The translations under genes and the position numbers were made by a program. Under the pieces are notes generated by a model. The model saw only the letters and a list, made by a program, of their open reading frames with translations. It made no database searches and was not told the DNA's origin. Source: Coffea arabica (lineage: Eukaryota; Streptophyta; Magnoliopsida; Gentianales; Rubiaceae). Taken from it: 64,000 bases of DNA. The stretch is from the NCBI RefSeq assembly GCF_036785885.1, contig NC_092312.1, positions 11,488,001 through 11,552,000 of the forward strand, in the 5' to 3' direction. This document shows, piece after piece, positions 58,647-64,000 of the stretch; positions within the stretch are counted from its first letter, which is position 1; every line of letters starts with the position of its first letter.

Positions 58647-59041
58647 CGCAACGGATCTTCTGTCCCACATCCTGTGCCACTCTCTGTGCCACTTTTTATT
58701 ATATTGCTATTTCTCATTCATAAACCTCATGTTTTAATTCTTTTTTGCTTCCTTAAGATCCAATAACTATTAATTCAGTAAAAAATAAATATAACAGCTT
58801 AAAAAAAGCAATATATAATAGAAAATTAAAAAATACATCAGAAAATTCATAAAAAATCTCATTTTTTATGCATTTTGAATTTTTGAGTATGTTAAATTTT
58901 GTGTATTACTGAATTAATAGTTATTGGATCTTAAAAAAGTAAAAAAGAATTAAAACATGATGTTTATGAATGAGAAATAGCAATATAATAAAAAGTGGCA
59001 CAGAGAGAGTGGCACAGAATATAAGACAGAAGATCGTTGCG
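58647..59041. mobile_element. Mutator-type MITE (CGCAACGG family) with perfect 9-bp TSD
   Basis: A 395-bp fold-back element. The left end CGCAACGGATCTTCTGTCCC and the right end are inverted copies over about 150 bases; one C is missing near the right tip. The flanks CCGAAAATC (58638-58646 and 59042-59050) are identical, so the insertion is recent. Same family as 16275-16467. It sits 25 bp from the end of the MULE and about 200 bp upstream of the epoxide hydrolase ATG. Confidence 0.92.
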
Positions 59042-59246
59042 CCGAAAATCTCAAGTGACAAGCAAGAGATGAGATTCGAATATTCCGAAAATCTTGAGAC
59101 ACAGACAACAATTGACCGACTACTACTAATGACAGACTCAAATTGAAACCGTGCGTAAGCGAAAATCAGAGCAAAATATTGGAAGTCATTTGATTTTGGA
59201 TTCTTCCTTGAGCCATTTATCGTCTGCATTTCTTGCGCTTAGTCAA

Positions 59247-60970
59247 ATGGAGAAGATAGAGCACAAGTATGTTGAAGTGAATGGCTTGAAGCTTCATGTG
59301 GCTGAGATCGGAAATGGGTCTAAGACAGTGTTGTTCTGTCATGGGTTTCCAGAGATCTGGTACTCCTGGCGCCACCAAATGGTTGCGGTGGCCAGCGCTG
59401 GTTTTAGAGCCCTTGCACCTGATTACAGAGGATATGGATTTTCCGATCCCCCACCTGTTCCTGAGAAGGCCAACTACTTAGACTTTGTCAGTGACCTCCA
59501 CGCTCTGATTCAATGTCTTGGCATTCCAAAGGTTGATACCCTTTTGCTAATTGTCTCTTTCTGTGAGAGCATTTTGCTTTTCCCGTTAGCTGTTGTGAAT
59601 GTGCTTTTCTTGCATAATTGGGAAAGCTTATTAACTCTGTGAATCTAATTGATCAAGAAATTTTCTTTTTTCCCTCGCTCATTTCCATGAAATAATATTT
59701 CTATCTTAAGATGCGGAATTTGATCTGCAAGTTCACCTGCTTTTCTTTGGAAAAATGTTCAAGAAATGAACAAAGGGGATCTTTTTGAAGCTGTTTCTGA
59801 TACTTTTATATGGACTACTGGGACTACCAATCTGTCTCAAGTCTTTCCTCTTTGATATATGAGTTCAGATGGGTAAAATTTCTTAATCTCATTTCCAAGA
59901 TGCACCAGTATATGAGAGAAAAGAAGAGAGATGAAGAATGCTCTGCCAAAATCATTCCTTTGTCACTGAAATTAAAACCTTTTGAGATCCTTCTCCGAAT
60001 TTTCCGCACAATGTGCAGGTTTTTCTCGTGGCCAAAGATTTTGGAGTCCGCGTAGCACAAGTTTTTGCCCTTCTCCATCCGGAGAAAGTTGAAGGAGTTG
60101 TAACACTGGGTGCACCCTTCACACCTTTGGGACCCCCACTGTTTCTGCAGTACCTCCCTGGAGGCTTCTATATTTCAAGATGGCAGGTGCATAATTCTCT
60201 TTGTTATTTTCTTCCTTCTTCTTGCATTCATACCAGAGTTAAGTAAATTCTGGATGCGGAATTATGCTGGAGTGGGGGAGTAGGGAGTCATGAATTTCGA
60301 ATACAGGTTTCGAGGTCAAAATGTGGGTTCTAACAAAAAATAACTTGTTCATTCTAGGAACCTGGAAGAGCTGAAGCAGATTTCGGCAGGTTTGATCCTA
60401 AAACAGTTGTTCGCAGAATCTACATTCTGTTCTCAAGAAGTGAATTGCCAATTGCTGGGGAGAATCAGGAAATAATGGACTTGGTGGATTCATCTATGCC
60501 TTTGCCCTCTTGGTTCACGGAGAAAGATCTCGAAATGTATGGCAGTCTTTATGATAAATCTGGATTCCGCACCGCACTAAAAGTACCTTATAGGTACCCA
60601 ATCGATCAAATTCCTCTTGAATATTTGTACTGACTGAGTCAGCCATGTTTCTAAAACTAGGAGTTTTCTTGTTACTGTTCAGTCTTCTATACCTGCTAAC
60701 CAACTGGTTTGTTTGTGTTATAGGTCATTGAGCGAAGAGTTCAACATATCAGAAATGAAGGTGGATGTCCCAGCGCTATTGATAATGGGCGAAAAGGATT
60801 ATGTTATCAACTTCCCAGGAATGAATGACTACATAAGAACTGAACAGGCAAAAGAGTGTGTTCCTCAATTGGAGACAAAATACATACCTGAAGGTTCCCA
60901 TTTTGTTCAGGAACAATTTCCTGATCAAGCGAATGACCTGATACTCAACTTTCTCAAGCAGCATAGTTAA
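59247..60970 (+). CDS. Soluble epoxide hydrolase-type alpha/beta hydrolase
   Basis: Exons 59247-59531, 60019-60186, 60358-60593 and 60724-60970 join in phase for 311 residues, normal for plant soluble epoxide hydrolases. I chose MEKIEHKYVEVNG, the usual family start, over an in-frame Met 32 codons upstream. The alpha/beta-hydrolase fold shows the oxyanion-hole HGFP (32-35), nucleophile Asp102 in VAKDFG (the family norm is GHDWG), acid Asp255 in GEKDYV and base His289 in EGSHFV. A cap region (about 150-225) carries candidate Tyr residues, including KVPYR. It probably hydrolyses lipid or cutin-derived epoxides to diols in the cytosol or peroxisome. The frame is intact. A recent MITE sits about 200 bp upstream. 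Confidence 0.9.
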
Positions 60971-61737
60971 CCCGGGCACCAAAAAAACAACTCTCTCTAG
61001 TAGATTTTGATGTACTTTTGACTGTTCCCTACTACTTTCACTTCAGAGTGGACATCTGAAAGTTCTTAACCAGATGTGTGGATGGAGTTTCCCAGTGCTA
61101 TGACATTGGTGGAGTTTGTAATGCTGTAACATTTCTGAAATAATAGAGAGAGATTCTCTGCGGTAATGTTGCATCATTCACAATTTCTGTCATACTACCA
61201 CTTAAAAGCACTTCTTACCATTTCACTAAAGCTTGGCATTTTCTAGCTTTTGTACAACATGATGCTATGGTTGATTTTCATTTGTCAAAAGTTTTACGGG
61301 TAATAGAGCTAGTGATTTCTCCCTGTGACTCATACAACCCAAAAAATACAAATTCAAAACTTTTGACTAATTTTGATTTTAACCGTTAGATATTAAAGTT
61401 TCTTTTAGTGGTCCTCAATTTCCCTAAAATAAAAAAGTTTGGGATCATATTTATTTTGGTCGAAATATCAAGAATCAATTTAACTGATAAACCAAACATG
61501 AGGGACCCAAATTGCACATCGCCCTTTATTTTAATTATGTCTAAGTTCCTAACTCTTCCTTTTATATTTATGCTTCAATTATTTCAAATATCAAACTCAA
61601 TTAAAAGAAAAAAACTATCACAACATTTGATTTAACATATATAAAATCCACTAACTAATGTTGAAAATTTCACCAATTTTCCGTTACAACAATCTTGTCT
61701 ATCTTTTCATGCCTTTTATCTATGTTTTTTGACATTC
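60971..61737. other. 3' UTR and spacer after the epoxide hydrolase
   Basis: Probable 3' UTR to about 61170, then AT-rich spacer. No gene is seen; the frame at 61408-61635 has no recognisable motif. Confidence 0.4.
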
Positions 61738-62123
61738 TTTTCTTACATTTTCTTACAGAAAGTAAGAGTTACGCAAATAAACCTAATCCCGTGAGAAACC
61801 TCAAAAGCCGACTATTCTTGAGGTCCTCACAGGGACTTATCTACCCAACCCATACCCCCTCCCTTACCGATGTGGGATTTGGAAACCCCGACAGGGGCAA
61901 GTCCAGTGGGCCGCCCCTGCTAGAGGATAAAGACCCCCCACGAACCCTGTCCTGTTGACCCACCCCTTGACAAGAGTTTCTTTTCTTACATTTTCTTACA
62001 GAAAGTAAGAGTTACGCAAATAAATCTAATCCCGTGAGAAACCTCAAAAGCCGGCAACTCTTGAGATCCTCACAGGGACTTATCTACCCAACCCATACCC
62101 CCTCCCTTACCGATGTGGGATTT
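61738..62123. repeat. Repeat-spacer-repeat unit (about 144-99-144 bp)
   Basis: A 144-bp sequence (TTTTCTTACATTTTCTTACA ... ACCGATGTGGGATTT) occurs twice in direct orientation, 243 bp apart. A GC-richer 99-bp spacer lies between (CCCCGACAGGGG and GGGCCGCCCCTG words). GACATTC lies immediately before the first copy (61731-61737) and after the second (62124-62130). This could be a small terminal-repeat element with a TSD or a simple tandem duplication. The ends lack the TG...CA of classic LTRs. Confidence 0.7.
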
Positions 62124-62196
62124 GACATTCGCTTTTCGCTCTTTCCCTTTCATTGGGACCCGTATTTCGGCTTGGAGTGTTCACAAAATATTTTCT

Positions 62197-62424
62197 AAAT
62201 ACTGGGCATTAAATGATAAACAAATTTTTAAGAGGGTTTTTATTGTAATTTGAAAATGCATTGCATCATTTCATTCACACACGCCCGGCCTTATTTGGGG
62301 CCCAGTACATCTTTTTGCTATCCGCCTTTGTGCGTCCCCACAAAAAAAAGTTGGCTTCCTTGCATTGCTTCTGCCTACCGCGGACAGAAAAGTGTATTTT
62401 CCACCGTAGACGGGACCACCGCTG
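62197..62424. repeat. Diverged sequence related to the 3' part of the MULE
   Basis: This stretch aligns by eye with 57870-58036 inside the MULE. Both have CATTAAAT-AT-AA-AAATTTTTAA, then a TTTTATT-TAATTT block and, further on, GCTTCTGC-TA--GCG--CAG-AAAGTG-A-TTTT-CACC-TAG. Identity is roughly 75% over the matching blocks, with an insertion in this copy. It is probably a relic of a related element. Confidence 0.5.
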
Positions 62425-63069
62425 AGAAATAAAGGTGCAAGATCCAAAACATGACATTGAGTTGGACTACTTAGAAGTACAAAGTACTAGAGATTTTCTT
62501 GCATAGCCAATGCCAATATATTGTGCCGAAAATATTGAAGAATTTCCTGGTATTCTCATTTCTCTAAACAATAATATGTAAATTCTTGCCAAGTTATATG
62601 TAGTGTCCATGTATATGCATAACTCGTAGAACTGAAGAATTGAAGTAATTGTTAACTTAATTGGATTGCTAATTAAGCTACTTAATGGGCGAGACCACAG
62701 TGGTAAAGTGCACTAAAAATTCTATCAGGAAGACATTAATTTTTGCTCTTATATTTTAGATATCAATCAATTACTTCTCATATTGGCTGGCAAGGAGGGA
62801 CCTTAAGAAGGGATGTAAATCTTATGCCATTATGGACCATGATGAAGTGCTTGCATACTTCCACATAAACCACAAAGAGTCTGGACAAAGGAGCACATAT
62901 GCAATATGAAAAATAAACATGAATGAAGAACACAATAAACGTAAATTAATTAAGTCAATAGTACAGAATCTCTCTCTCACACATTTTTACGATAGTTTGT
63001 AAAGCTCCAACAAGTATTAGAAGAAAAACAAATTCAAATAACTAAATCGTAGAACAATAGTTCATAACT
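62425..63069. other. Spacer, no gene seen
   Basis: AT-rich DNA without a supported frame. A tRNA-like A-box word (ACCACAGTGGTAAAGTGC, about 62694) has no partner B box. Confidence 0.4.
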
Positions 63070-63333
63070 TCACAACACTTTGAAATTCCTTACAGCCCCA
63101 AATATTTGATGCCAACATGTCACGTTTATTCCAGTCCCAAATGGCGCCATGTGGACAATGGCTTTCATATAGCACTTTGAAATTCCTTTAGAGCGTCCTA
63201 ACATGTCAGCATTGATATTAAAAAAGTCATCTTTAGTCATTGCTGGTTTCCTGGGAACTCCAAAAGGAATGATCACAAGATGCATACGAGTAAGGGTATC
63301 ATCCAATTGCTCTTTTTTGACAAAACCATGCAG
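63070..63333 (-). pseudogene. Malate dehydrogenase gene fragment
   Basis: On the minus strand an acceptor TTTCTAG is followed by an open exon encoding LHGFVKKEQLDDTLTRMHLV, IIPFGVPRKPAMTKDDFFNI and NADMLGRSKGISKCYMKAIV. This matches the NAD-binding domain of organellar or peroxisomal malate dehydrogenase, where the family has [20 protein letters not shown] and NINAGIV. After about residue 60 the similarity is lost and the frame stops. The usual flanking exons (GxxGxxG nucleotide-binding start, catalytic His) are absent. A captured or decayed exon fits best; it may form part of a chimeric transcript with the acidic exons to the right. Confidence 0.75.
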
Positions 63334-63652
63334 CTAGAAATGTAAACCATACATTAGTAACAAGTAACTTGAGGGTACTTGTTGGGTAACACCAAAATAC
63401 CAGCACCTTGCACACTGGTTTTACAAAACAGTAATGCTAGCTTCAATATCACTTAATAATACCCTGCTAGCCAAGTGGCACACATGAAATTTTAAGGTAT
63501 ATCTCAATTAGCTAGGACTATCTACTTGAAATCAAGAAAAAAAATTACCTCAAAGAATCAATTCATTCACTCACCAACTAAAGGCAAATCAAACCATAAT
63601 AAATAGCATTTTAAGAATCACAAACATAAATATTTAAATTGCAAAATGTTAC

Positions 63653-64000
63653 CTTCTTTTGTGGGGTTTTGGTAGGTTCTTCCTCATCCTCAAAAGTTTC
63701 TTCTTCATCTTCGGAAGATGAATCATCTGAGCTGCTTATCTTTGGTTGCACAGGCTGCCAAAGTTAAATTCAAGCATTGAACATATAAGTGAAATGTTAA
63801 GGTCCCACAAAAGCCAAATGCGATTAAACTTTCATCTTAACTTTCCTCTTCACTACTACTTTTTGTTTTCCCGCCTTTAGCACTGGATTTCAGAACACCA
63901 GTGGGCTAGAGAACCCCACAAAGAAATAATTACAAAAGCCAACTGATATGTTAAAAGGCAACAAAAATGCATACTTGAAAATTACATACCACAACTTTAC
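63653..64000 (-). CDS. Acidic nucleolin/HD2-like exons entering from the right (partial)
   Basis: Minus-strand exon candidates with good borders: 63653-63754 (34 codons, phase 0, PVQPKISSSDDSSSEDEEE then TPQKK), 63842-63905 (PTGVLKSSAKGGKTKSSSEEE) and the first bases of another at 63990-64000 (donor at its left side). Alternating acidic-Ser blocks and Lys/Pro-rich linkers in short exons recall nucleolin N-termini or HD2-type histone deacetylase tails. The phases of the two internal exons do not join cleanly, so one border is wrong or the copy is decayed. The next sequence leftwards is the malate-dehydrogenase-like fragment. Confidence 0.4.

Noticed and set aside
62275-62457. Frames on both strands near 62250-62457
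   Set aside because: They fall in the repeat related to the MULE 3' segment and show no domain.

Overview
This window is nuclear DNA of a flowering plant, most likely a eudicot. It is AT-rich and has widely spaced multi-exon genes with GT-AG introns, abundant (AT)n and (GA)n microsatellites, and many small inverted-repeat elements. It also holds a Dof transcription factor, a DUF1218 protein and a VIP5-type Plus3 protein. I cannot name the species from sequence alone.

Layout, left to right. 1-511 (+) is the 3' end of a MOR1/XMAP215-type microtubule-associated protein gene. 512-5400 is gene-poor and holds a decayed U6 snRNA copy and a hAT-type MITE with an 8-bp target-site duplication (TSD). 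5722-8840 (+) is a three-exon DUF1218 membrane protein. 8841-13228 holds a 926-bp inverted-repeat element with a perfect 9-bp TSD and a tRNA-derived SINE. 13229-14143 (-) is a Dof transcription factor. 14144-20968 has only a weak terminal-exon candidate, a Mutator-type MITE and microsatellites. 20969-29624 (-) is a complete 18-exon SF3B2/SAP145 splicing-factor gene whose exon phases all join. A non-autonomous Helitron (30020-31716) lies just upstream of it. 32604-34690 (+) is a polyol/monosaccharide transporter. 37218-38525 (-) is a single-exon alpha-1,4-glycosyltransferase-like protein. 38526-42211 is a MITE-rich spacer. 42327-44222 (-) is a VIP5/RTF1 homologue whose 5'-UTR intron contains a fossil LTR-retrotransposon fragment.

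The most striking region is 46860-59041, a nest of DNA transposons. At its core is a 10.7-kb Mutator-like element (MULE, 47914-58613) with a perfect 9-bp TSD (TTGGATTGA) and terminal inverted repeats (TIRs) of about 340-370 bp that carry arrays of GC-rich perfect hairpins. Inside are two tandem genes on the + strand: a MURA-type transposase (MULE, SWIM and zinc-knuckle regions) and a gene for a plant mobile domain (PMD; MAIN/MAIL-like) protein with a long C-terminal tail. Downstream is an exact 797-bp tandem duplication that includes degenerate telomere-like TTTAGGG arrays. The MULE inserted into the arm of an older MITE, whose other piece lies on its far side. A separate 395-bp Mutator-type MITE with a perfect 9-bp TSD sits 25 bp beyond it.

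59247-60970 (+) is a complete four-exon soluble epoxide hydrolase-type gene. 60971-64000 holds a repeat-spacer-repeat unit, a sequence related to the 3' part of the MULE, a malate-dehydrogenase-like fragment (-) and acidic nucleolin-like exons (-) that enter from the right edge.

The host genes are unrelated housekeeping and metabolic genes and do not form a pathway cluster. SF3B2 (spliceosome) and VIP5 (Paf1 complex) act in gene expression. The transporter, glycosyltransferase and epoxide hydrolase act in metabolism and membranes. The functional unit of special interest is the two-gene PMD-bearing MULE.
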